DNA from: Gammaproteobacteria bacterium
Lineage (GTDB): Bacteria > Pseudomonadota > Gammaproteobacteria > Nevskiales > Nevskiaceae
NCBI GenBank assembly: GCA_026398875.1
Contig: JAPLSB010000014.1
Location: 32,290-96,289, forward strand
Reading direction: 5' to 3'
DNA length: 64,000 nucleotides
The position numbers and the translations under genes are program-made. This document shows, piece by piece, positions 17,648 through 26,402 of the stretch (its first letter is position 1; each line of letters starts with the position of its first letter). Under the pieces are notes generated by a model. That model was given only the letters and a program-made list of their open reading frames with translations, had not been told where the DNA came from and searched no databases.

Positions 17648-18697
17648 ATGTCGCGTATCCACAGGATGCTCAAGGTCAATGGCGCACGAATCCACGCGGT
17701 CGAGGAAGGCGAGGGGCCGCTGGTGGTGCTGGTCCACGGCTTTCCGGAGTCCTGGTATTCGTGGCGGCATCAGCTGACCGCACTCGCCGCCGCCGGCTAC
17801 AAGGCGGTCGCCATCGATCAGCGCGGCTACGGCCAGTCGTCGAAGTTCCGTGTCCAGGAGGCCTACCGCATCGGCAAGCTGGTGGCCGACATCGCTGGCG
17901 TCATCGACAGCTACGGCGTGTCGTCAGCGTTCGTGATCGGCCACGACTGGGGTGCGCCGGTGGCCTGGACGTTCGCCTGGCTGCATCCGGAGAAGTGCCG
18001 CGGCGTGGTCGGCATCAGCGTGCCGTTTGCCGATCGCGCGCTGGTCGGCCTGCCGGGCAGCCCGTTCGGCGAGAAGCGGCCGAATGACTATCACGTCGAA
18101 CTCGCCGGGCCAGGCAAGCAGTTCTATCAGGACTATTTCGCCGAGCAGGACGGCATCATCGCGGAGATTGAGGAAGACGTTCGCGGCTGGCTCAAGGGCC
18201 TGATCTGGACGGTGTCGGGCGATGCCATCGCGGCCCAGGTCGCGGCGGCCGCCGCTGCCGGCATTGCGCCGATGGACCCGGTGGAAACGCTGCGCCACGG
18301 CCCGCTGTGCATGCCGGTCGGCGCGCGGCTGAAGGATGCCTTCGCCTACCCGGAAACGATGCCGGTGTGGATGAGCGACGCCGATCTCGATTTCTTCGCT
18401 GCCGAGTTCGAGCGCTCCGGTTTCGGCGGGCCGCTGAGCTTCTATCACAACCTCGACGCCGGCTGGCACGACCTTGCCGAGCAGTCCGGCAAGCCGTTGA
18501 CGCCACCGGCGCTGTTCATCGGCGGCGAGTTCGATGTCGGCACGATGTGGGGCCACGAGGCCATCGCCCGTGCCGAAGAGCGGATGCCGAACTATCGCGG
18601 CACCCACATGCTGGCCGGCTGCGGTCACTGGATCCAGCAGGAGCGGCCCGAGCAGACCAACCGGCTGCTGATCGACTTCCTGAAGTCGCTGAGCTGA
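17648..18697 (+). CDS. Alpha/beta-fold epoxide hydrolase
   Basis: The protein has 349 residues from ATG 17648, preceded by CAGGAGCAAGGC. The oxyanion motif HGFPESWYSW, the nucleophile elbow GHDWGAP (Asp) and the late GCGHWIQQE (His) identify a soluble epoxide hydrolase; SFYHNLD carries a cap-domain Tyr. Enzymes of this type form an ester with the nucleophilic Asp and release a diol. It follows the fused flavoprotein, which makes an epoxidation/hydrolysis couple plausible. A haloalkane dehalogenase is less likely because of the HGFP motif and the cap Tyr residues. Confidence 0.9.
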   Translation: MSRIHRMLKVNGARIHAVEEGEGPLVVLVHGFPESWYSWRHQLTALAAAGYKAVAIDQRGYGQSSKFRVQEAYRIGKLVADIAGVIDSYGVSSAFVIGHDWGAPVAWTFAWLHPEKCRGVVGISVPFADRALVGLPGSPFGEKRPNDYHVELAGPGKQFYQDYFAEQDGIIAEIEEDVRGWLKGLIWTVSGDAIAAQVAAAAAAGIAPMDPVETLRHGPLCMPVGARLKDAFAYPETMPVWMSDADLDFFAAEFERSGFGGPLSFYHNLDAGWHDLAEQSGKPLTPPALFIGGEFDVGTMWGHEAIARAEERMPNYRGTHMLAGCGHWIQQERPEQTNRLLIDFLKSLS

Positions 18698-18720
18698 TCC
18701 GCCGCGCTGTGCAGCGGGCT

Positions 18721-19608
18721 TCAGGCGAAGCGCGCTGCGAGCCCGTCGTCGCCGCTCGACGGCGGCCATTGGCAGCTAGTTGCCAGATGCGCGCGCGCAA
18801 GCGGCCGGGTGATCGCGTACAGCCGGCGGCACAGCGCGTAGGCTGCGATTCCGGGCCAGTCGGCTGGCAGCATCGGGATCGGCAGTCGCGGGTCGTGCAG
18901 CGTGGCGCGCCGGAATGCATGGATCATCAGCGTCTGCACCCGGAATGCCTGTACTGGCGTCAGTGATGCGGCCGCGAGCGCGGCGACCAGCGGCTGGAAA
19001 CGGGCAATGAAGCGGCTGTAGCGGGCGCGCACTTCGTCGAGATTCCAGAACGTCAGCAGCTCAGGCGTGGCGTCGAAGCCGTCCGGTCGCGCGCCACGGA
19101 ACACCAGCACCCGGTCGGCGAGGCCGAGATCACCAAGCAGTTGCTGCAGCACCGCCTGCTTGGCGTCCGGATGAATCATCACGCCGCTGGCCAGCGCGGC
19201 GAAGCCTTCCCATTCCAGTTCGCGGCGCAGGTCGACGCGGTTCGGCAGCGTCTCCGCACTGCGCGGCGCGATCACCAGCGTCCACTGGCCATCCCAGTCG
19301 TCGCTCGGCGCCGTGTAGATGCGCTGCGAAGCCAGCTCGATGCGGCGCTGGCCGAGCGCGGTCAGCGAGTAATGGCTGCGCCGTCCATCGCGGCGCGTGC
19401 TCAGCCAGCCTTCCTCGATCAGCCGGAAGCAGCTGGTACGGACCAGCCGTTCGCTGAGCCCGAACGGCGCCATCAGCGCGATCAGTTCACTGAGCCAGAG
19501 GCCCGATGCGCCGGGCAGGATCGAATCGCCCAGCACGGTGACGATCAGCGACTTCGATTTCGGTGCTTCCTCGGCGACGTAGCGATCGAGCCAGGCGTTG
19601 ATCTTCAT
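18721..19608 (-). CDS. paaX: Phenylacetate-degradation repressor PaaX
   Basis: The protein has 295 residues from ATG 19608; a further in-frame start exists at 19650. An N-terminal winged helix carries LVRTSCFRLIEEGWL and RRDGRRSHYSLT, and is followed by the PaaX middle and C-terminal domains (WTLVIAP, FWNLDEVRARYSRFI, HAFRRATLHDPRLPIPMLP and WPG, all typical of PaaX). PaaX represses paa genes and is released by phenylacetyl-CoA. It is divergent from paaA, and the spacer contains a palindrome with the PaaX-type geometry. Confidence 0.93.
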   Translation of the reverse strand: MKINAWLDRYVAEEAPKSKSLIVTVLGDSILPGASGLWLSELIALMAPFGLSERLVRTSCFRLIEEGWLSTRRDGRRSHYSLTALGQRRIELASQRIYTAPSDDWDGQWTLVIAPRSAETLPNRVDLRRELEWEGFAALASGVMIHPDAKQAVLQQLLGDLGLADRVLVFRGARPDGFDATPELLTFWNLDEVRARYSRFIARFQPLVAALAAASLTPVQAFRVQTLMIHAFRRATLHDPRLPIPMLPADWPGIAAYALCRRLYAITRPLARAHLATSCQWPPSSGDDGLAARFA

Positions 19609-19685
19609 GCAGGAGACAGGAGCGGCGAGCGAGGAGTCGGCACGCTGCACAGCGGCCGGAAACCCAATTCTACGGCAGCCATTAA

Positions 19686-19726
19686 TTGATACGAAACTAG
19701 TGTTGACAATTGAATTAACGTATCAA
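19686..19726. promoter_or_regulatory. PaaX operator candidate TGATAC-N27-GTATCA
   Basis: TTGATACG (19686-19693) and CGTATCAA (19719-19726) are perfect 8-bp inverted arms separated by 25 bases, so the core is TGATAC-N27-GTATCA. From memory, the E. coli PaaX operator is written TGATTC-N27-GAATCA, with identical spacing. The site lies between paaX and paaA and encloses the -35 hexamer of the paaA promoter, a good position for repression of both genes. Confidence 0.7.
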
Positions 19727-19731
19727 ATACT
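19703..19731 (+). promoter_or_regulatory. Sigma-70 promoter of the paaA operon
   Basis: A perfect -35 TTGACA (19703-19708) is followed after 17 bases by AATACT (19726-19731; 4 of 6 consensus bases). Transcription would start near 19738, about 20 bases before the paaA ATG. Both hexamers lie within or at the edge of the PaaX operator candidate. Confidence 0.65.
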
Positions 19732-19758
19732 CGTTGCAGATCCTTGCCGAGCCTTGCC

Positions 19759-20745
19759 ATGTACGCCCAGATGGTCGACACCGGTACGCCGTCATCCGCC
19801 ACCATCGATGCCCGCGAAGCACGTTTCCAGCAGCGCATCGACGACGGCATTCGCATCGAGCCGCAGGACTGGATGCCGGAGCGCTATCGCAAGACGCTGA
19901 TCCGCCAGATCAGCCAGCACGCGCATTCGGAGATCGTGGGCCAGCTGCCGGAAGGCAACTGGATCACCCGCGCGCCGAGCCTGAAGCGCAAGGCCATCCT
20001 GCTGGCGAAAGTGCAGGACGAAGCCGGCCACGGGCTGTACCTGTATTCGGCGGCGGAAACGCTGGGCATCAGCCGCGACCAGATGGTCGAAGACCTGCAT
20101 GCCGGCCGCGCCAAGTACTCGTCGATCTTCAACTACCCGACCTTGACCTGGGCCGATGTCGGCGCAATCGGCTGGCTCGTCGACGGCTCGGCGATCATGA
20201 ATCAGATCCCGCTGTGCCGATGCAGCTACGGCCCGTATGCGCGAGCGATGATCCGGGTCTGCAAGGAAGAGGCGTTCCACATGCGCCAGGGCTACGACCT
20301 GATGCTGGCGCTGGCGCGCGGCACGGCAGCGCAGAAGGCGATGGCGCAGGACGCGCTGAACCGCTGGTGGTGGCCGTCGTTGATGATGTTCGGCCCGCCG
20401 GATGGCGATTCGGTGCACAGCGCCCAGTCGCAGGCCTGGAAGATCAAGCTGTTCACCAACGATGAACTGCGCCAGAAGATGGTCGACCAGACGGTGCCGC
20501 AGGCCGAGCATCTGGGCCTGACGATTCCCGATCCCGATCTGAAGTGGAATGCCGAGCGCGGCCACTACGATTTCGGCGCGATCGACTGGGACGAGTTCTA
20601 CAACGTGGTCAAGGGCAATGGCCCCTGCAATCGCGAGCGCCTTGAAACGCGACGCAAGGCCTGGGACGACGGCGAATGGTTCCGCGACGCGCTGGTGGCC
20701 CATGCCGAAAAGGCCGCGCAGCGCGCTGCTGCCAAGGCCGCCTGA
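19759..20745 (+). CDS. paaA: Phenylacetyl-CoA 1,2-epoxidase catalytic subunit PaaA
   Basis: The protein has 328 residues. It is a ferritin-like diiron protein that epoxidises the ring of phenylacetyl-CoA within the PaaABCE complex. Metal-ligand segments are visible: [14 protein letters not shown], the ExxH-type [13 protein letters not shown], and [13 protein letters not shown] with its second Exx[12 protein letters not shown] and the C-terminal [15 protein letters not shown] are family hallmarks. It is the first gene after the PaaX-controlled promoter. ATG 19759 was chosen over an upstream in-frame codon because the predicted transcript starts near 19738. Confidence 0.97.
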   Translation: MYAQMVDTGTPSSATIDAREARFQQRIDDGIRIEPQDWMPERYRKTLIRQISQHAHSEIVGQLPEGNWITRAPSLKRKAILLAKVQDEAGHGLYLYSAAETLGISRDQMVEDLHAGRAKYSSIFNYPTLTWADVGAIGWLVDGSAIMNQIPLCRCSYGPYARAMIRVCKEEAFHMRQGYDLMLALARGTAAQKAMAQDALNRWWWPSLMMFGPPDGDSVHSAQSQAWKIKLFTNDELRQKMVDQTVPQAEHLGLTIPDPDLKWNAERGHYDFGAIDWDEFYNVVKGNGPCNRERLETRRKAWDDGEWFRDALVAHAEKAAQRAAAKAA

Positions 20746-20764
20746 TCTGCTTCCCGGAGCAACG

Positions 20765-21049
20765 ATGAAGAATCAATGGCCGTTGTGGGAAGTGTTCATC
20801 CGCAGCCAGCACGGGCTGGCGCATCGCCATGTCGGCAGCCTGCATGCGCCCGACGCGACGATGGCGATCAACAACGCCCGTGATGTCTACACGCGCCGCA
20901 ACGAGGGCGTCAGCATCTGGGTGGTGAGGAGCGTCGACATCACCGCCAGCAACCCCGACGACAAGGCCGAGCTGTTCGACCCGGCGCAGAGCAAGGTCTA
21001 CCGGCACCCGACGTTCTTCCCGATGCCCGAAGAAGTGAAGGGCCTTTGA
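20765..21049 (+). CDS. paaB: Phenylacetyl-CoA epoxidase subunit PaaB
   Basis: A small 94-residue subunit of the ring 1,2-epoxidase complex, needed for assembly of the multicomponent enzyme. Recognised by WPLWEVFIRSQHGLAHRHVG near the N-terminus, the DVYTRRNEGVSIWVV core and the KVYRHPTFFPMPEEVK end. It lies 19 bases after paaA with a GGAGCAACG ribosome-binding region. Confidence 0.97.
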   Translation: MKNQWPLWEVFIRSQHGLAHRHVGSLHAPDATMAINNARDVYTRRNEGVSIWVVRSVDITASNPDDKAELFDPAQSKVYRHPTFFPMPEEVKGL

Positions 21050-21051
21050 AC

Positions 21052-21807
21052 ATGCGCACGGCTCGCTGCGAGTATCTGCTGCGCTTCGGCGACAACGCGC
21101 TGATCCTCAGCCAGCGGCTCGGCGAACGGTGCGGCAAGGGGCCGGCGCTGGAAGAGGACATGGCGCTGACCAACACCGCGCTCGATCTGCTCGGTCAGGC
21201 GCGGCTGTGGCTGAGCCTGGCCGCCGAGGCAGCCGGTGACGGTGCAGACGAAGACACGCTGGCCTACCTGCGCGACGACCGCGAATTCCACAACGTGCTG
21301 CTGGTCGAGCAGCCGAACGGCGGCTATGCCGACACGCTGGTGCGCCAGTTCCTGTTCGATGCCTGGGCGTCGCTGGCGCTGCGCCAGCTGCTCGGCTCGC
21401 GCGATGCCGCGATTGCCGCGATCGCCGAAAAGGCCGTCAAGGAAGTCAGCTACCACCTGCGCCGGACCAGCGATCTCGTCGTGCGACTCGGCGACGGCAC
21501 CGAGCGCAGCCACGCGCTGATGCAGGCCGCGCTCGAAGCGCTATGGCCTTACCACCACGAGCTGTTCATCGGCGATGCCGTCGACGCCGAAATGGTGGCC
21601 GCCGGCATCGGCTTCGAGCCGGCGAGCCTGCGCGATGCCTGGCTGTCGTATGTCCGCGAAGTGCTGGCCGAAGCAAGCTTGACCATGCCGGCCGCAGGCG
21701 GCTGGGCACCGAAGGGCGGCAAGCAGGGGCTGCACAGCGAGCATCTGAGCCGGCTGCTGGCCGAGATGCAGGTGTTGCCGCGCAGCCATCCCGGCGCGCG
21801 CTGGTAG
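21052..21807 (+). CDS. paaC: Phenylacetyl-CoA epoxidase structural subunit PaaC
   Basis: The protein has 251 residues from ATG 21052, immediately after the paaB stop. It is the ferritin-like partner of PaaA, which it binds to form the catalytic heterodimer. Characteristic segments are YLLRFGDNALILSQRLGE, the ALTNTALDLLGQARLWL helix and KEVSYHLRRTSDLVVRLGDG. It ends SEHLSRLLAEMQ with PGARW, as in the family. Spacing of 2 bases to paaB implies co-translation. Confidence 0.97.
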   Translation: MRTARCEYLLRFGDNALILSQRLGERCGKGPALEEDMALTNTALDLLGQARLWLSLAAEAAGDGADEDTLAYLRDDREFHNVLLVEQPNGGYADTLVRQFLFDAWASLALRQLLGSRDAAIAAIAEKAVKEVSYHLRRTSDLVVRLGDGTERSHALMQAALEALWPYHHELFIGDAVDAEMVAAGIGFEPASLRDAWLSYVREVLAEASLTMPAAGGWAPKGGKQGLHSEHLSRLLAEMQVLPRSHPGARW

Positions 21808-21818
21808 TTGCGCGGCCG

Positions 21819-22346
21819 ATGAGCGACATCGTCGACAAGCCGTCGCTGGATCAGGTCTGGCACTGGCTTGCCGACGTGCCGGATCCGGAGATTCCGGTGA
21901 TCTCGATCACCGATCTCGGCATCGTTCGCGAGGTGCGTTACGACGGCGAGCAGCTGGTGGTCACCGTGACGCCGACCTATTCCGGCTGCCCGGCGACCGA
22001 CGTGATTGCCGAGTCGATTCGTGACGCGATGCGCGCGCACGGCATTGCCGATGCGCGCATGGAAACGCGGCTGTCGCCGGCCTGGACCACCGACTGGCTG
22101 AGCGCTGACGCGAAGCGAAAGCTGCGCGACTCCGGCATCGCGCCACCAGTCGGGCTGGCGGCGAACGAGCAGCGCATCGACGTGAGCCGGCTGGGTCGCC
22201 GCGTGCCGGCCGCACCGGTCGTCGCTTGTCCGCGCTGCGCATCGACCCGCACCGAGCTGCTGAGCCAGTTCGGCTCCACACCGTGCAAGAGCCTGTATCG
22301 CTGCACGCTGTGCCGCGAGCCGTTCGACTACTTCAAATGCCACTGA
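21819..22346 (+). CDS. paaD: PaaD, Fe-S assembly-type protein for the PaaABCE oxygenase
   Basis: The protein has 175 residues. The N-terminal DUF59/MIP18 domain is shown by WLADVPDPEIPVISITDLG and by YSGCPATDVI with its single conserved Cys. A C-terminal zinc-ribbon-like tail follows with CPRC and, about 30 residues later, CTLC. In the family it is required to form the functional oxygenase, probably by maturing the PaaE iron-sulfur cluster. It starts 11 bases after paaC. Confidence 0.95.
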   Translation: MSDIVDKPSLDQVWHWLADVPDPEIPVISITDLGIVREVRYDGEQLVVTVTPTYSGCPATDVIAESIRDAMRAHGIADARMETRLSPAWTTDWLSADAKRKLRDSGIAPPVGLAANEQRIDVSRLGRRVPAAPVVACPRCASTRTELLSQFGSTPCKSLYRCTLCREPFDYFKCH

Positions 22347-22383
22347 TCGCCCGTCTCGGGACAAACCGCAGCAGAGAGGCGGC

Positions 22384-23460
22384 ATGAGCCTGTTCCAACG
22401 CCTGACGGTTGTATCGGTCCGCCCGGAAACCCGCGACGCGGTCGTCGTCACCTTCGCCGTGCCGCCGGAGCATCGCGAGGCCTATCGCTATGAAGCGGGC
22501 CAGCACCTGTCGATTCGCGCCGACATCGACGGCGAGGACGTGCGGCGCTCGTACTCGATCTGCTCGGCGGCGCAGGACGAGACCCTGCGCGTGGCGATCA
22601 AGCGCATCGACGACGGCCTGTTTTCGAGCTGGGCGTTCGAGCATCTGAAACCGGGTGTCGCGCTCGATGTCATGGCGCCGGCCGGGCACTTCAACGTGCC
22701 GCTGGTGCCGGAGGCGCGCCGCCACCACGTCGCCTTCGCGGCCGGCAGCGGCATCACGCCGATCCTGTCGCTGATCAAGACCACGCTGAAGGCGGAAGCC
22801 CACAGCCGCTTCACGCTGATCTACGGCAATCGCGCGTCGTCGTCGGTGATCTTCAAGGACGAACTCGCCGATCTGAAGGATCGCTACATGGGCCGCTTCA
22901 ACCTCGTCTTCATTCTCAGCCGCGAGCATCAGGACGTCGACCTGTTCAACGGCCGCATCGATGCCGCGAAGTGCGATGCCCTGCTCAAGCAGTGGGTCAA
23001 TCCCGAGGACATCGACGTTGCCTACATCTGCGGTCCGCAGCTGATGATGGAGCAGGTGCGCGACAGCCTCATCGGCAATGGTATTGCCAAGTCCAGCATC
23101 AAGCTGGAGCTGTTCGGCACCGCGATGAATGGTGCCGCGCGCAAGCCGCGCACGGCTACGATCAACGGCGAAGCGGGCTGCGAAGTCACGGTGATCCATG
23201 ATGGCCGCAGCCAGCAGTTCAGCGTCAGGAAGAACGGCCCATCGCTGCTCGACGCTGCACTCGCCCACGGCATCGAGCTGCCGTACGCCTGCAAGGGTGG
23301 CGTCTGCGGCACCTGCCGCTGCAAGCGCGTGCACGGCGAAGTCGATCTCGACAACCAGTTCGCGCTGGAAGACTACGAACTGGCGCGCGGCTTCATCCTG
23401 AGCTGCCAGAGCTTTCCGGTCAGCGACCGGCTGACGCTCGATTTCGATCAGGAAACCTGA
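22384..23460 (+). CDS. paaE: Phenylacetyl-CoA epoxidase reductase PaaE
   Basis: The protein has 358 residues. It is an N-terminal FNR-type FAD/NADPH reductase (RRSYSICSA, AAGSGITPILSLIK, YICGPQLMMEQVR) followed by a C-terminal plant-type ferredoxin with PYACKGGVCGTCRCKR and a fourth Cys in LSCQSFP. It passes electrons from NADPH to the PaaA diiron site. Its reductase-then-ferredoxin order is the reverse of that in the fused flavoprotein at 15.1-17.6 kb. Confidence 0.97.
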   Translation: MSLFQRLTVVSVRPETRDAVVVTFAVPPEHREAYRYEAGQHLSIRADIDGEDVRRSYSICSAAQDETLRVAIKRIDDGLFSSWAFEHLKPGVALDVMAPAGHFNVPLVPEARRHHVAFAAGSGITPILSLIKTTLKAEAHSRFTLIYGNRASSSVIFKDELADLKDRYMGRFNLVFILSREHQDVDLFNGRIDAAKCDALLKQWVNPEDIDVAYICGPQLMMEQVRDSLIGNGIAKSSIKLELFGTAMNGAARKPRTATINGEAGCEVTVIHDGRSQQFSVRKNGPSLLDAALAHGIELPYACKGGVCGTCRCKRVHGEVDLDNQFALEDYELARGFILSCQSFPVSDRLTLDFDQET

Positions 23461-23463
23461 GGC

Positions 23464-24243
23464 GTGACTGCGCCGGCACTGCTGCTGACCGAGCGACATG
23501 GCAAGGTCGCGCTGCTGCGTCTGAATCGCCCGCAGGCGATGAATGCCTTGTCCTTGCCGTTGCGTGAAGCGCTGCGGCTTGCCTTGATCGCGCTCGACGC
23601 TGACGACAGCATCGGCGCCATCGTCATCACCGGCAGTGACACGGTATTCGCTGCCGGTGCCGATGTCCGCGCGCTGCAGGACTGGTCCGAAGACGATGCC
23701 CGCAACAACGCCGAGCTGCGCGGCGCCTGGCAGCAGATCGGCGCGATGCACAAGCCGGTGATCGCCGCCGTGGCCGGCATGGCTTTCGGCGCCGGCTGCG
23801 AGCTGGCGATGATGTGCGACTTCGCACTGGCCGCCGACAACGCCCAGTTCGGCCAGCCGGAGATCCGCCTTGGCCTGATTCCGGGCTCAGGCGGCACCCA
23901 GCGGCTGGTCCGCGCCGTTGGCAAGGCCAAGGCGATGGAGATGGTGCTGACGGGTCGCGCAATCGACGCGACAGAAGCCGAGCGCGCCGGACTTGTCGCC
24001 CGCGTGCTGCCGCTGGCCGAGCTGATTCCGGAAGCACTGAAGACCGCCGAGCGCATCGCGGGCTTTTCAACGCCGATCGTCGAACTGGCGCGTGCTGCCG
24101 TGAACGCCGCGCATGAAACCCACCTGCAGGAAGGGCTGCGGCGCGAGGCGGCGCTGTTCGAAGCCACGTTCGGCACCGAAGACCGTCGCGAAGGCATCGA
24201 TGCCTTTCTGGCCAAGCGAAAACCCGTATTCAAGAACCGATAA
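23464..24243 (+). CDS. paaF: 2,3-dehydroadipyl-CoA hydratase PaaF
   Basis: This crotonase has 259 residues and starts at GTG 23464, 3 bases after paaE. FAAGADVRALQ and GMAFGAGCELAMMCDF form the oxyanion hole. The two catalytic Glu positions are kept, in GAGCELAMM and GQPEIRLGLIPGSGGTQRL, so it should be a true hydratase. It differs from the PaaG-type enzyme encoded downstream, which keeps the isomerase-type sequence. Its position between paaE and paaZ supports the paaF assignment. Confidence 0.88.
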   Translation: MTAPALLLTERHGKVALLRLNRPQAMNALSLPLREALRLALIALDADDSIGAIVITGSDTVFAAGADVRALQDWSEDDARNNAELRGAWQQIGAMHKPVIAAVAGMAFGAGCELAMMCDFALAADNAQFGQPEIRLGLIPGSGGTQRLVRAVGKAKAMEMVLTGRAIDATEAERAGLVARVLPLAELIPEALKTAERIAGFSTPIVELARAAVNAAHETHLQEGLRREAALFEATFGTEDRREGIDAFLAKRKPVFKNR

Positions 24244-24286
24244 AGCGTCGACCGCGTCGCCGCAAAGAACGAGGGGGAGAGACCCG

Positions 24287-26323
24287 ATGATCAAGCTTGA
24301 AAGCTACGCCTGCGGCAAGTGGCAGGCCGGCGAGGGTGGCGACGTGATGCTGAACGCGCTGACCGGCGAACCGGTCGCGCAGCTGTCGAGCAAGGGGGTC
24401 GATTTCGCCGCGATGCTGGCCTATGGCCGCAAGGTCGGCGGCCCGGCGTTGCGCCAGCTGACGTTCCACGAGCGGGCCATGAAGCTGAAGGCGCTCGGCC
24501 AGTATTTGAGCGAGCGCAAGGACGCGTACTACGCGATCTCGGCAAAGACCGGCGCCAGCAAGATCGATTCGATGATCGACATCGACGGCGGCTTCGGCAC
24601 GCTGTTCTCTTACGCCAGCAAGGGCCGGCGCGAACTGCCGAATGCCCGCTTCATCGTTGATGGCGCCACCGAAGTGATGGGCAAGACCGGCAGCTTCGTT
24701 GGCCAGCATGTGATGACGCCGCTGAAGGGTGTGGTGCTGCACATCAATGCCTTCAACTTCCCGGTCTGGGGCATGCTGGAAAAGCTGGCCGTGAACCTGC
24801 TGGCCGGTGTGCCGGCGATCGTCAAGCCGGCGTCGCAGACGGCCTATCTGACCGAAGCGGTGTTCCGCGACATGGTCGCGTCGGGTATTTTTCCGGAGGG
24901 CGCGTTCCAGCTGATCTGCGGCTCGGTCGGTGACAGCTTCGAGCATCTGACCGGCCAGGATCTGGTCACCTTCACCGGTTCGGCCTCGACTGGCCAGAAG
25001 CTCAAAAGCCATCCGGTGATCATCCGCAACAGCGTGCGCTTCACGATGGAAGCGGACTCGCTGAACTGCTCGATCCTGGGTCCGGATGCGGTGCCCGGCA
25101 CGCCGGAGTTCGATCTGTACGTCAAGGAAGTGGTCAAGGAAATGACCACCAAGTGCGGCCAGAAGTGCACGGCGATTCGCCGCGCCTTCGTGCCGCGCGC
25201 GCAGATCGATGCGGTCAGCGAAGCCTTGAAAGCGCGGCTCGCGAAGGTCGTCGTCGGCGATCCCTCGGTCGAAGGCGTGACCATGGGTGCGCTGGCTTCG
25301 CTCGCGCAGCGCGACGAAGTGCGCAAGGCAGTGGGCCGGCTGCGCGCGGCTGCCGATCTGGTGTTCGGCGATCCTGAAGCGTTCGCGGTCAACGGTGGCG
25401 ATGCGACCAAGGGTGCATTCCTCGCGCCGATCCTGCTGCGCTGCAATGACCCGCACGGCGCGGCGGTCGTGCATGAGGTCGAAGCTTTTGGCCCAGTGGC
25501 GACGTTGATGCCCTATGACGATGTCGACGATGTCATCGCGCTGGCCGCGAAAGGCGAGGGCAGTCTGGTCGGCTCGCTGTTCACTCACGACAACGATTTC
25601 GCGCGCGAACTGGTGATCGGCGCGGCGAGCCATCACGGGCGGCTGCTGATCGTGAACCGCGAATGCGCCAAGGAATCGACCGGCCATGGCTCGCCGATGC
25701 CGGTGCTAGTGCACGGCGGTCCGGGCCGTGCTGGCGGCGGCGAGGAAATGGGCGGCGTGCGTGGTGTCATGCACTACCTGCAACGCACGGCGCTGCAGGG
25801 TTCGCCGGCCACGCTCAGCGCGATCACCGGGCAGTGGATCGCCGGCACGCCGCGCAACGAGGGCATCCATCCGTTCCGCAAGAATCTCGACGAGCTGCAG
25901 CTGGGCGACACGATCACCGCCGGCCCGAAGCTGATCACGCTGGACGACATCGAACACTTCGCGCACTTCACCGGCGACACCTTCTACGCCCACATGGACG
26001 AAGTGGCTGCGGCAGCCAATCCGTTCTTCGGCGGACGCGTGGCGCACGGCTATTACATCCTGTCGGTCGCGGCCGGATTGTTCGTGCAACCGGACCCCGG
26101 CCCGGTGCTCGCCAACTACGGCCTCGACAACCTGCGCTTCGTCACCCCGGCCAAGCCGGGCGACAGCTTGAGCGTGACGCTGACCTGCAAGGGCAAGAAT
26201 CCGCGCATCACCGAGCACTACGGCGAGGTGCGCTGGGACACGGTGGTCAGCAATCAGGATGGCAAGGTGGTGGCGACTTACGACGTGCTGACGATGGTGG
26301 AGAAAGGCCCCGTCGCGGCTTGA
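24287..26323 (+). CDS. paaZ: PaaZ, bifunctional oxepin-CoA hydrolase / 3-oxo-5,6-dehydrosuberyl-CoA semialdehyde dehydrogenase
   Basis: The protein has 678 residues from ATG 24287, preceded by a GAGGGGGAGAG ribosome-binding region. The N-terminal aldehyde dehydrogenase domain shows INAFNFPVWG, TFTGSASTGQKL, the conserved Glu in TMEADSLN and the catalytic Cys in KCGQKCTAIRRA. The C-terminal MaoC-like hydratase domain (from about residue 545) shows DIEHFAHFTGD and FFGGRVAHGYYI. The hydratase opens the oxepin ring and the dehydrogenase oxidises the resulting semialdehyde. Both domains look intact. Confidence 0.96.
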   Translation: MIKLESYACGKWQAGEGGDVMLNALTGEPVAQLSSKGVDFAAMLAYGRKVGGPALRQLTFHERAMKLKALGQYLSERKDAYYAISAKTGASKIDSMIDIDGGFGTLFSYASKGRRELPNARFIVDGATEVMGKTGSFVGQHVMTPLKGVVLHINAFNFPVWGMLEKLAVNLLAGVPAIVKPASQTAYLTEAVFRDMVASGIFPEGAFQLICGSVGDSFEHLTGQDLVTFTGSASTGQKLKSHPVIIRNSVRFTMEADSLNCSILGPDAVPGTPEFDLYVKEVVKEMTTKCGQKCTAIRRAFVPRAQIDAVSEALKARLAKVVVGDPSVEGVTMGALASLAQRDEVRKAVGRLRAAADLVFGDPEAFAVNGGDATKGAFLAPILLRCNDPHGAAVVHEVEAFGPVATLMPYDDVDDVIALAAKGEGSLVGSLFTHDNDFARELVIGAASHHGRLLIVNRECAKESTGHGSPMPVLVHGGPGRAGGGEEMGGVRGVMHYLQRTALQGSPATLSAITGQWIAGTPRNEGIHPFRKNLDELQLGDTITAGPKLITLDDIEHFAHFTGDTFYAHMDEVAAAANPFFGGRVAHGYYILSVAAGLFVQPDPGPVLANYGLDNLRFVTPAKPGDSLSVTLTCKGKNPRITEHYGEVRWDTVVSNQDGKVVATYDVLTMVEKGPVAA

Positions 26324-26340
26324 GGCGAGCCTTGCTCGCC
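26324..26340 (+). terminator. Hairpin between paaZ and paaG
   Basis: A perfect 7-bp stem (GGCGAGC / GCTCGCC) with a CTT loop directly follows the paaZ stop codon. There is no T-run, so it is more likely an attenuating or transcript-stabilising hairpin within the operon than a full terminator. Confidence 0.4.
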
Positions 26341-26402
26341 CTGACGGGCGCAGCGGTCTGACTGGACGCACTGACGACAACAACCAGCGGAGGAGAACGC
26401 GC

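Noticed and set aside
24287..26323. Considered whether PaaZ could replace the missing phenylacetaldehyde dehydrogenase
   Set aside because: It has the full PaaZ two-domain architecture and sits in the paa operon; nothing in the sequence points to phenylacetaldehyde as substrate.
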